Origin: Macrothele yani
Lineage: Eukaryota; Arthropoda; Arachnida; Araneae; Macrothelidae
Direction of reading: 5' to 3'
DNA length: 64,000 nucleotides
NCBI GenBank assembly: GCA_039090855.1
Contig: CM076997.1
Span: 162,904,709 to 162,968,708 of the forward strand
In this document: positions 22,214 to 32,110 of the stretch, piece after piece
Position numbering within the stretch: position 1 is the stretch's first letter
Layout: each line of letters opens with the position of its first letter
The notes under the pieces: generated by a model
Told to the model about the DNA's origin: nothing
The model's database searches: none
What the model saw: only the letters and a program-made list of their open reading frames with translations
Translations under genes and position numbers: made by a program

Positions 22214-22411
22214 TTGTGTTACTCAGAATACTATAACGTCCGAAAAAAAGAGAATAGGTATCATCATTTAATTCAACTGAACACTGTAGGTCACGACTAT
22301 CAAACAAGAGATAGAAATGCATTTTTGTTACCAATGCCAAACACTTTAACCCAAAAAATATTTATTGATTACCAGGGACTGATGTTATGGAATAACCTAC
22401 TTATCAATTAA
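22214..22411 (+). pseudogene. non-LTR retrotransposon C-terminal end
   Basis: The frame reads HDYQTRDRNAFLLPMPN, then LTQKIFIDYQGLMLWNNL. It has the same TRDRN..L.P......F.Y.G...WN.L pattern as the LINE tail at 9984-10277 and is probably the same superfamily. The frame ends inside the first unit of the 77-bp array. Confidence 0.55.
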
Positions 22412-22918
22412 CACATATTAATAATTATAAGTATTTTCGAAAGCAACTAAAAAAATATATGTTATGGAATAACCTACTTGACAATTAACACATATTAATA
22501 ATTATAAGTATTTTCGAAAGCAACTAAAAAAATATATGTTATGGAATAACCTACTTGACAATTAACACATATTAATAATTATAAGTATTTTCGAAAGCAA
22601 CTAAAAAAATATATGTTATGGAATAACCTACTTGACAATTAACACATATTAATAATTATAAGTATTTTCGAAAGCAACTAAAAAAATATATGTTATGGAA
22701 TAACCTACTTGACAATTAACACATATTAATAATTATAAGTATTTTCGAAAGCAACTAAAAAAATATATGTTATGGAATAACCTACTTGACAATTAACACA
22801 TATTAATAATTATAAGTATTTTCGAAAGCAACTAAAAAATATATGTTATGGAATAACCTACTTGACAATTAACACATATTAATAATTATAAGTATTTTCG
22901 AAAGCAACTAAAAAAATA
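22382..22918. repeat. 77-bp tandem array, about seven copies
   Basis: The unit starting atgttatggaataacctact repeats at 22382, 22459, 22536, 22613, 22690, 22767 and 22843 (one unit is 76 bp). Copies 2-7 are virtually identical. Copy 1 differs slightly and is continuous with the LINE coding end, so the array arose by amplifying the LINE terminus and 3'UTR. Near-identity of units implies recent expansion or homogenisation. Confidence 0.97.
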
Positions 22919-22919
22919 T

Positions 22920-23660
22920 TTGCTAACAAATTGAAATATTAAATTATATGGTAACATTTATTAATCAGACCACATATGAGTAAATTTTATATGTGCAGGA
23001 CGTTTGACTTGATTACGTACTTTAGGGGAATTGGGATTCACTCAGGCTATACATATATAGCCTTTTACTCAATTTCCTTTTCTGTGGTTACCCTGTACAT
23101 ACGTATTCACATTATATATGTTGTTTTTCTTAATACTATACGTTATAAAATTAAATTTGAAATATCATATAGTCAAATGTAACCCCATAACAAAATAAAT
23201 GAAATGAAACTATCTTCTGCTTCTTTCATAATTTCTCCTCCTCTCCTTTGCAATCTAACAATAGAAGCATTAGAGCTCGGTCACCACACGAAATTTCTTA
23301 TCTGTAGTCTTGATGCGCATTGACATTCAGACGCTTCCCAGGGATGATCACTGCAGTCTGCCACGGTAAGAGAATGCGATGTCATGATAGTAATTAATAT
23401 ATCCCCCCGAGATGCCAATGCCTGCTTTACTTATTTGTTTAGCGACAAAAATGGTGACTGAGGGTGACTTTCTCTAATCCCTTAGAGGCCCTGCCCTGTA
23501 AATTCAAAGTACAATTGAGCATAGGAAATACTACTCACTCTAAGCGTTTTAGGGCGATCGTGGTAGTTTAGAAGTTAGGGCGTTTCGGACGTTTCGATCA
23601 TTAAATAGTTAAAAGTCGTTATAACGAAATACGGAAAGTTCATTGCTACGGTTTCCGATT
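22920..23660. other. unassigned DNA
   Basis: No motif. 22920-23200 may be LINE 3'UTR continuing past the array. The open frame at 22976-23182 is hydrophobic and not recognised. Confidence 0.35.
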
Positions 23661-23663
23661 CTA

Positions 23664-24943
23664 TTAGGTGTACAAATAAGTTTTAAAGCGTTTTTTGTGT
23701 GATATAAACAGCTAATTTACATATTCTGCATTCCCCGCGTTATTTTCATGTGACCGTAACTTGTCCAGAATATAAAATGTGACATAGAAATTTGGCCAAC
23801 AATCAAACGCACTTGCATTTCGGCAGGTGAAAGATAGCAAACGATACTGCATTTATTCGACACTGCATTCGTTACGAATTTCATCAAAGAAAAAGTGCTG
23901 CAAAGGCCTGTGCATTGATCTGTTCTGTTCTGTGGGACAATATTGTATCGAAAAGCACGTGTGAGTTTTTCTTTAGACTGTTTAAAACAAGTGATTTTGA
24001 TGTTAGCGATCGAGAAGGTAGCGGTGCCCCGCAGAAAGTTGCACATGAAGAACTGCAAGCATTGCTGGATGTAGATTAGCCTCAAACGCAAAAATAACTA
24101 GCTGAACAACTGGGGGTAACTCAACAAACCATTTCCAATCGTTTACGCGCAATGGGAAAGTTTCAGAAGGAAGGAAAATGGGTGCTACATGATCTGAGCC
24201 AGAGGAAAAAGGATAAGCGTGCCATGAAGTATTTGAATCTGTTGAATAAATAACATAGAAAATATTTCCTGTGGAAAATCGTTACGGGTGATGAAAAGTG
24301 GATATGGTACGACAATCCCAAATGCAAAAAACAAAACACTGGGAAGACCTCGGTGAAGCAGCAACTTCGACACCGAAACGCAATATTTACTCCAAGAAAG
24401 TTTTGCTGAGCACCTGGTGAGATATGAGAGGTGTGCTCTATTATGTACTATTGGAACAGGGTCAAACTGTTGCTGTTGATCGCTACAAGCAACGATTTCA
24501 GCGATTGAACCAGAAAGTCTGTCGGAAACGTCCATTCACAGGCAAAGGATTACGTTCCATGAAATTACTGCATGCCAACGCTAGACCGCATGTTGCGAAA
24601 TCTGTCAAGGAAACGTTATTGACGCTTGGCTGGGACGTTTTGGAGCACCAGGCGTATAGTTCCGACATAGCACCTTCAGATTATCATTTGTTCCGATCGA
24701 TGCAACGTGGTTTGTCTGCTGTACGGTTCCGGAAATGTGACGAAGTGCAGAATGGGTTGTCGATTTCATCGCGTCACACGACGAAGTATTCTTCATTGTT
24801 GAAATCCATCAGCTGTCCAACCGATGGCGGAAGTTAATAGACATTGACGGCGCATATTTTGATTCGTAAAAGGCATTGTTGTTTTCTCTCAAATTAAATG
24901 TTACGCTGTCTTAAAACGCTTTAAAACTTATTTATACACCTAA
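23664..24943 (+). mobile_element. full-length mariner, TA target site, inactive
   Basis: Terminal inverted repeats of about 30 bp: left ttaggtgtacaaataagttt (23664 on), right complement ttaggtgtataaataagttt (ending 24943), each flanked by TA (23662-23663 and 24944-24945). The length of 1280 bp is typical for mariner. It holds one decayed transposase frame. A related but truncated copy with a similar end lies at 59715-60371. Confidence 0.95.
23795..24840 (+). pseudogene. mariner transposase pseudogene
   Basis: Readable blocks: SDFDVSDREGSGAPQK (HTH linker), AEQLGVTQQTISNRLRAMGK (second HTH), VLHDLSQRKKDKR, ITGDEKWIWYDNPKCKK-like (first catalytic D, about 24283-24330), ANARPHVAKSVKETLL (24577-24625) where the second catalytic D of the usual HDNARPH is replaced by A, and SSDIAPSDYHLFRSM (third D). 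Multiple stops and at least one frameshift between blocks. The order and spacing are mariner DD34D. Loss of the second D would inactivate it even without the stops. Confidence 0.9.
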
Positions 24944-24945
24944 TA

Positions 24946-25435
24946 CATTGCAACTAATCTTTAAGGAATTATCACTTGTCGAAATTTGGTATAATATCGA
25001 AGAAGAATTTTCAAAATTATCTGAAAGGCTGTTAAGCTATTAAAATAATCACTTCATTTCTAACTATAAATGTGTGAAGCCGGATTTTCTTCTTGTACTT
25101 GAACAAAATAACATATCGCAGAAAACGGGATACAGAAGTTGATATGATAATTTAACTGGTTTCTATTAAGCCAGATGTTAACGAGATTTGCAAAAATGTG
25201 AAACAATGTCACACTTCTCACTAATTTTCTTTACTTTGAAAAATGTATTTAGTTTTCATAAAAATATGTAATTTATTTTATCATGCAGTAGGTTTATTAT
25301 TTTTATTTAAATTAATTAGGAAATAAATATTTAAAAAATATATTGGTTTTAATTTCCCGACGTAAACAAAGTCTCTTTAGAATCCTCAGTAAGTTTTAAG
25401 AGCGTAAAAAAGTACATGAAACCAAAAAATTTGAG
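24946..25435. other. unassigned AT-rich DNA
   Basis: No recognisable coding or repeat content. Confidence 0.4.
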
Positions 25436-25439
25436 AACA

Positions 25440-25812
25440 CCAGTGATAAATAATGATGACAGTAGGACTGAAAAAAAATATCACAGGATTGTTTAGTGGG
25501 CTTTTAAAATATTTTTTGGATTATTTTTTTTTTAGAATTCTACATAAACGATCCTGTGATATTATTTTTTATGTAAAATGATTTCAAATTATTATTCAAA
25601 AAATAATATCACAGGAAAAAACTATCCTTTGATATATTTCTTTTTTTGGCTTTCTGTGTTTATGAGTTTTTATCCTGTGATAAATAATATCACTAATTTA
25701 TCACAGGATAAAAACTCTAAGCACATTACTGTTTTTTATTCTCAGTAATGTGCATGGAGTTTTTATTCTGTGATAAATAATGATGACAGTAGGAATGCAA
25801 AAAATTTGAAGA
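25440..25812. repeat. cluster of palindromes around TATCACAGGATA
   Basis: The motif TATCACAGGA or its inverse occurs about six times in 350 bp. A perfect 22-bp inverted repeat (25664-25685 and 25696-25717) is centred on it, with an 11-bp hairpin (gcacattactg, 25721-25731 and 25743-25753) beside it. Near-identical direct repeats 'gtgataaataatgatgacag' occur at 25442 and 25770, like the ends of a duplicated block. No ORF is inside. Confidence 0.8.
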
Positions 25813-25967
25813 GCCGAGGGTAATTCAGAATGGAAAACTTAGGGCTAGTTCCTATCTCAGCCGTGAACTGACGGATCATGATTGTGGAATAAAAAATACA
25901 TACTTTTTTGGAATAGCACATGTTTCCAAAAACCAAGAAGTTCCGACCGTGTTTAATCTGATAAACG

Positions 25968-26155
25968 TCGAACCTGTGGCGCAGCGGTCTACATGTTGGC
26001 CTCTGACTATTCATTCAAGTGGCCTTTGATGTTGCACATGTCCTGTAACACTGGCACTCTCCCTTCATTGGAACCAGTGGCTCTAATTTAGGGAGGAGCG
26101 ACTACATATAGTCCATTGAATTGCTCACGATGGTTCTTAAAATCCGAGACAAAAA
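25968..26155 (+). mobile_element. SINE family 1, diverged
   Basis: A box near 25978 (TGGCGCAGCGG). The head is shortened before the B box. The body 'ctcccttcattggaaccagt' and 'ctaatttagggaggagcgac' match family 1, followed by an A-rich tail at 26150. Confidence 0.8.
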
Positions 26156-26299
26156 AAAATGAAAAGATATCTTGTGTTATTTGGCGTTATTGTGAAAGTG
26201 ATATCCTGCAAGTAATGAAAGTTCACCAACGTTTTGTATTTAAGGTGCCAAATCACTAAAATAAAAATCAGGGCGAACTTTTTTAGGTGAAAATCATAG

Positions 26300-26795
26300 C
26301 GTAAAAGTCATTTGCCAATTACGGGAATTGAACTCGCATCCTGCTATTGCGCAACCGAATGCTTTCCCAATCAAGCTACACCGGCGAAGTTTGTTGTTAC
26401 AACGTTGCTGTCTTTACATGTGACATGTGTCCTTCCTCTGAGGTAGGTACGTACGTCACATATATACCCCGCTTGAGAAATCGTAGGTTTCCGGGTCAAT
26501 CGGAAAACCACCCTTAAAGGAGAGCTCACTGTAGAAGACGAATTCTGACTAATTCCAGACAATGCGTGGAACGGACGCCACACATTTTTCGAAAAATTCA
26601 ACGGCCAGGTGATTCATTTTACATCCGGGCGTCATACAGCTGAAATAAAGTTTGCCGGTGGCTGGAATCGAACCCGCATACTTCTGCTTCAGAACCGAAA
26701 GCTTTTCCAAATAAGGTAAACTGACAAAGTGTGCAACAGTAGCTTTACCGTTTTGACATGTGCCTAACCTCTAAGGTAGGTATGTCACAAAATAC
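26300..26795 (-). mobile_element. pair of family-2 tRNA-like modules
   Basis: Two tRNA-like heads on the minus strand: 26310-26385 (B box GGTTCGAAT-like region 'aattgaactcgcat' on the plus strand) and 26648-26720. Each is followed by 'acatgtg', 'cctctgaggtaggtac' or 'cctctaaggtaggtat' and 'gtcaca'. The segment between includes 'ttcaacggccaggtgattc', also present between the heads at 13375 and 13795. The recurrence of this head-spacer-head arrangement suggests a composite repeat. Confidence 0.65.
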
Positions 26796-26839
26796 TTTCG
26801 ACCACATTTAATTTATGCTCCTTTAAGCTTTCACAAACA

Positions 26840-27140
26840 GGGCCGTGGGTTGCCTAGTAGTCAACGTTCGTGACTGCCACGGGGGAACCTCGGGTTATAT
26901 CCCGGCAGGTACGAACGCTCGAACTACTAAATGTCCGCCGTGCGTCGGGTAGGCACGTTAAGCCTTTGGGTCCCGGGTACTGGCATCCCTATAATAAATT
27001 AAGGGAGTCTTCCACTCCCTTCTACTTCGCTACCGTGTCACTTTCCTATCGAGCATTCTAGTCCAAATTTCCTAGCTTCCTATTTGTAAGGGTTGTTTAA
27101 GACCTGAGTCAGACAGTCCCCTCCTAACAACCTCTGTATA
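26840..27140 (+). mobile_element. probable tRNA-like SINE, third type
   Basis: Begins 'ggccgtgggttgcctagtag' with an A-box-like element and a B-box-like 'gggttatatcccggc' near 26893, then a GC-richer body to about 27140. Single copy in the window, so the family assignment is tentative. Confidence 0.4.
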
Positions 27141-27144
27141 TGAT

Positions 27145-28795
27145 CTGATCTGCTTTCACAACCACCAACGTTCAGGTACGTCATATGCAAAACATCGAAG
27201 CGGCTGATAAATGCACTAGATTTTCAGGAAGCAACTTTAAACGTTTCGTTGGAAAACCAAAACAGTTGATATTTCCATTTGAACAGCAACTGCTTTGCTT
27301 GGCATCCATGTTGTGCGATGTCAGGGCAATGAAATCCATGATTATTAATGATTTACAGGTCGAAACACACAGTGTAGAACTGGTTTAAAACAACCTTTAA
27401 AGAAACACACTCAGTGGAACAATATTTTTAACCCTTAAATTCCAACCTTTAGCTCTAAAAATCAGCAAACATGGCAGATATGTATTAGCACATTGCTGAA
27501 GAATACTTTGAAAATGAATGTCGGTGGGATATAATGACTTTCATGAGCTCTTAGTTTTTACCTCTTCAAAACAGTTTGAGATAAAAAATGTGTTCCATTT
27601 CGGCTGTAACGTATGACGTTCAAATGCGAATTATTTGTATCTTTCCTTTAATGGAATAATCAGAGTACTTGCTCTTCCATTTTCTATGTTCTAACAATGT
27701 GAATGCATGTGCACACATACTTGCAAAACTAAAAAGACGTTTTCTAAGGGAAAATTCCTAAACAGAAATATGTGAGAATTTAGATATCGTAAGTAACATA
27801 TGATGTAAGGAAGAAGTAAACGTTTCAATTGCCACAAACGCTCATTGAAACAATAAAACACATTGGAGAAGTAAAATATGCAGACTCAGAGTAGTATAAA
27901 CAGTACCCTTACATTTAAGAACTATCATCAAACATCCGCCAAATTCAGCTTAAGGTTTTGATTACATCCTTATAAGAATGCTACAACCCAGCACTCACGC
28001 AAATAATTAATAAGGCACAGAACCTTTGACAATGAACTATTGTGGCAGCAAAAAATTAGATATATTTAAAAATCATGTTTTTATATATACAATGAAACCT
28101 CAGGGATTCGCTTTCTAAGGGATGTCTTTAAAATAGTATAAATGTAAAAATGTATAAATGAAATTTCAAAATGTTGAATACTATTGTAAAATTTATGCTT
28201 CAATTGAGAATACATTTATTTATTAAAGTTGAATTAACGTGGAAAGAAAAATATTACAAGTTGCAATATATTTTATCGCATTGCAAATATCATAAAGCCT
28301 ATGAAAGTCAAACTTCTTCTTCGACGACTCTATCTGCCTAAAAGAATCCAGATTCTACATTAAGTGAAATATTCACAATTAAAAATCCAGACTAGTGCTT
28401 CAAAATAGAACTGATGAATTAATAGCCTTTTTTATGTTATACGGAATATGAATAAATCCGTTCGAAACCAGAATGTTGAACATTGAGAATGTTTTTAACA
28501 TTATATTCTACTCCACCGTTAAGTAGTGGAGCCACAAAGTTACGTCCCAGAGATTTATCAATTTTAAATAAAGTATCTACCCAAAAAAGTGTTTGCTGTT
28601 TTTAGAGGGATTAAAAGAAACATGCTTTAATGATTAAATTTGCTGAGAGATGGTGTTCCGCTCACGGTATATCGTCAGCTGAAATTGCAAGACACTTTGC
28701 ACATATGAATCAGGTGAGTAAGCTGTTAGGTAGGGAAACGTAGTGCGCTTACAATATCGGTATGAGCAAAGATTAATCGTGGGTGATTGTTATAC
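27145..28795. other. unassigned AT-rich DNA
   Basis: The frame 27185-27388 is open (67 codons) without a motif. The rest is AT-rich with no repeats or ends. A short plus-strand stretch at 28632-28720 reads KFAERWCSAHGISSAEIARH, which might be an HTH scrap, but I cannot assign it. Confidence 0.35.
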
Positions 28796-28799
28796 GGAT

Positions 28800-29248
28800 T
28801 CAAGGTGTACGTCAAGTAGTTTTGCTTTCCTATACTTCCAATGAAAAAACTTCTGTACACATTTTCTTCACAATTAATGCGTTCTCAAGGATGAAAATTT
28901 GAACATCGATTAAAATAGCTTCATATTATACCTTGGATTACTTAATAGTTTCTAAAACATAATCATAATTATATTAAAAATCAGAAACATTTCATTTGGT
29001 GGTGTTGAAACCAGAAAAAAGATGGCGCGACCCGTACTTTGGTGACGTCAGTAGACAAAAAAATGTTGGATTGCTTGATTATGGTTATGTTTTAGAAAAT
29101 ATTAAGTATTCCAAATTGTAAAATGAAGCTATTTTAATCGATGTTCAAATTTTAATCCTTGGGAACGCATTAATTGTGAAGAAAATGTGTACTGAAGTTT
29201 TTCCATTGGAAGTATAGAAAGCAAAATTACTTGACGTCCACCTTAAAT
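28800..29248. mobile_element. MITE-like element with ~190-bp terminal inverted repeats
   Basis: The left arm 28800-28985 and right arm 29060-29248 are inverted copies at high identity; termini aaggtgtacgtcaagtag and the complement of aaggtggacgtcaagtaa. The arms share 'tacacattttcttcacaatt' and 'gaacatcgattaaaatagct'. The ~75-bp centre is unrelated. No coding capacity. Target-site duplication not resolved (flanks ggattc and aaatcg). Confidence 0.8.
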
Positions 29249-29289
29249 CGTTTCATCTGCTGCAAAAATAACTCCTCGTATTTGCTTGG

Positions 29290-30060
29290 CATTCTGGGTA
29301 GATGCTGTGAAGGAACGCATACCTCGGAATTGGTTTCGAAAGTTCAGAGAGGGAGATGTACCTCTTTAAAAAAAGGCCCGAAGTGGTCGTCCTGTTATAC
29401 TTAATACAGAAGTCCTGAAAGTTGTTACTGAGAAGGACAGTAGCCAAGCATGCCAAGAACTAGCTTGATCATTTTGTGATTGTGATGAAACCTATAAAGG
29501 TACATGCATGCAATCGGTAAGGCATGCAAATTGCCTAAACCGCCCCGGTGGCGCAGTGGTCTAAGCGATGGCCTCTGATCATTCGTCCGAACGGGGTCCG
29601 GGTTCGAATCCCGGTGAGGCATAGATGTTGTGTTTGTCTTACGGCACTGGTTCTCTCCCTTCCCTGGAACCAGTGACCCTAAATTAGGGACGGGCGACTG
29701 CTTATAGCCCATTGAGTTGCTCACGGTGGTCGTTAAACCTCCAATCAAAAAAAAAAAAAAAAAAATTGCCTAAGTGGGTTCTGTTGGAATTAGTCACATT
29801 CCTGCTGTGCTTGCACGCCCGTTTAAACCGACGCCTTTATGTAAAGACGCAACACATACATGTGTGACGTTGATCAACCTTTGACAATCAGTATAAAAGA
29901 CGAACCTTCATGGCACAGTTGTGAGGATGAGCTTCATGTGCTTCATGCATTGAAGGCTATAGTTCGATTGTTCGCAGTGATGGTTCCAGTGCCCGATGGA
30001 GGATTTCAGCTCCTGCTACGAGCGACTTATTCACGAAGTATGCACTGGTGTCCAGCAGAA
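29290..30060 (+). pseudogene. mariner transposase N-terminal remnant, split by a SINE
   Basis: Before the SINE, about 29320-29460 reads RIPRNWFRKFREGDVPL, stop, KARSGRPVILNTEVLKVV then TEKDSSQACQEL, the first-HTH end, linker (GRPV) and second-HTH start of mariner. Removing the SINE (29539-29762) and one target duplication restores AIGKACKLPKWVLLEL, corresponding to IGK..KL.KWVPHEL in the family. Similarity fades after 29850 and no catalytic residue is recognisable. Inactive. Confidence 0.65.
29539..29762 (+). mobile_element. SINE family 1, young copy with target-site duplication
   Basis: Full head with A box TGGCGCAGTGG and B box GGTTCGAATCC, full body and a 19-A tail. Flanked by 11-bp direct repeats AAATTGCCTAA (29528-29538 and 29763-29773), as left by LINE-mediated retrotransposition. 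Inserted in a mariner remnant. Confidence 0.95.
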
Positions 30061-30061
30061 C

Positions 30062-30445
30062 AGTAACTGTATTATATCTTTACAACTACGTTAAGGGAAG
30101 CTTCAAGTAGTAAGTCCTGTTACGTGTCTTTCGTTAGTTCAACAGAACCTTGAACAGTGCTGCTGCATGCAAACGGCATTAGAATACTGGTCCAAATGAC
30201 TAAAATAAGACTAAAACGACTGTAAATTATTTATGACTTCTATTTACACTAATTGTACCGGAAAGTGTACCAAAAGTTCACAACTGAAGGAACGTTTAAA
30301 TTTCATTAGCTGTAAACATGTGAAGCTACAGATAAAGCTAGTTTTCGTTCTTGTTAAAGAGTCTCTGTCTCAATTTAGCAGCTTGTGGTGCAAATTCAGT
30401 CTTACTCGGTTAGTGTATTCTAACGGGTCTGATTCATTTGCCCTA
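30062..30445. other. unassigned DNA
   Basis: The frame 30233-30472 is open but its 3' part is repeat arm. Otherwise nothing recognisable. Confidence 0.35.
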
Positions 30446-30448
30446 CGT

Positions 30449-31446
30449 TTTCTTCACCGAAAGGTCACTTGACCGAAAATCACTTCACCGAAGATCGCTT
30501 GATCAAAACGTTCATTTCAATGATGGGTCATTTGATCGAAAAGTACATTTCACCGAATGGTTACTTGATCGAAAAGTTCATTTCACCGATAGGTCCCTTT
30601 ACCTATAGGTCAGATTTGACCTAAAAGTTCATTTCATCGAAAGGATATTTAACCGATGGGTCAGTTTATCAAAAACTTTGGATTTCGTTACAGGATCTGT
30701 TGCCAATTTGGAAGATAGACCACACCGAAACGTTAGGGTATCATACTCAAATTGCAGTTTTTATTTCTCCGCGTTACAAAGAACGCAAAGATTTAGTTTT
30801 AAGACAAAAATAATTAATTTTAAGTCCCTATGCCTCGGCTTAGGCCGTTTAGCAAATTTTAATCGTGCATGCTCATGTGCATAAGGTTTACATACAAACT
30901 CAAGTTAGTAACGTTGAACATTTATTCAGGCAAAAAGAATAAACTTTAGGGCCCTCAGCCTCGACTTAGGCCTTTTAGAATTTTTTTATCGTGCATGCTC
31001 ATGTTCATAAGGTTTACATAAAAAGTCAAGTCAATAATGTTGCACATTTTTTCAGGCAAGAAGAATCAATTTTGGGACCCTAAGCCTCAAAATTGGCCCT
31101 AAACCTACTCATGGAGAAGTGTTTCATAGAAATTAAAAGTGCAATTTTTGTACATCCCATAATGTTTAGGTGGCCAGTTTTTCAAAAACCCGCACCACAT
31201 TCTAACAGATCTCCAACAACAAAATTCTAAGTTATCGATAAACTGAACATTCGGTGAAATGATCTTTCGATATAATGAACTTTTAGGTAAAGTAATCCTT
31301 CGGTAAAATGAACTTTTCGATCAAATGTCCTTTCGATGAAATGAACTTTTCGGTCAAGTGACCTATCGGTTAAATGTACCTTTCGATGAAGTGATTTTCG
31401 GCGAAGTGATTTTCGGTCAAGTGATCTTTCGATCAAGTGAACGATA
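30449..31446. mobile_element. foldback-like element with arms of degenerate ~17-bp repeats
   Basis: The left arm (30449-30680) is an alternation of two related units, CACTTGATCGAAAAGTT-like and CATTTCACCGAAAGGT-like, together about 34 bp. The right arm (31235-31446) carries the same units inverted. The outermost stretch 'ggtcacttgaccgaaaatca' on the left pairs with 'gatcacttgaccgaaaatca' read on the minus strand at the right. The ~550-bp centre contains two and a bit copies of a 127-bp direct repeat (about 30836, 30963, 31090). Such arms are known from foldback-type transposons. No transposase inside. Confidence 0.7.
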
Positions 31447-32110
31447 CCTATTCTAACAAGTAGAGTCTATAGATCTATTAGGAAATGCTCACCTTCAACA
31501 ATTCCACCACGAATTGTCTACAGTGAACAGATAGCAGCGTGTCTTGGCTTGTCTTGCGTTTCTGCCTCGCTATGACAAGGAACCATTTTTGGATACAGTA
31601 CTCAATTGGGATGAGTAGTAGTAAGACGTTCCAGACATTGGTTGTCCTCCAGTGTCTCAATTCCTCACACATCGAAGCCATCACAGCATTCACGTAAAGT
31701 TTTGACGTGTGTATGTATGGTGGACAGCACATGGTGTTGTTCATTATGAATTCTTGCAACGTGGTCAAACATTCACCGCTGCAATGTACTGTGAACAAGT
31801 GAAACGTGTACGTGAGGACCTGAAAAAAGGAGGAAGCAGCACTGGGCAACAGAAATGGAGTTCTGGTCCTTCAAGATAACGCTCGTATTCACTCCGCTTC
31901 ATTGACCAGAAACACAATTAAAGTACTACGTTGGGGGCTTTCATGTCATCTGGCTTACTCAACAGATATCTTTCCTTCAAACTCTCACTTGTTTCTTTTA
32001 TTCGACAATTATTTGCGTAGACACAACTTCTCAAACTTTGATAAGTTGCACGCTGCCTTCCAAGACTTTTTCTCTTTTCATGACCAGGCATTGTATCTCA
32101 GGGGTATATA

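Noticed and set aside
22382..22918. CRISPR-like array
   Set aside because: Units are contiguous 77-bp tandem copies without unique spacers, in a eukaryotic LINE context.
31227..31436. Repeat protein with DRK/VHF/IER units
   Set aside because: It is the translation of the foldback arm's 17-bp DNA repeats; the opposite arm has the inverse sequence.
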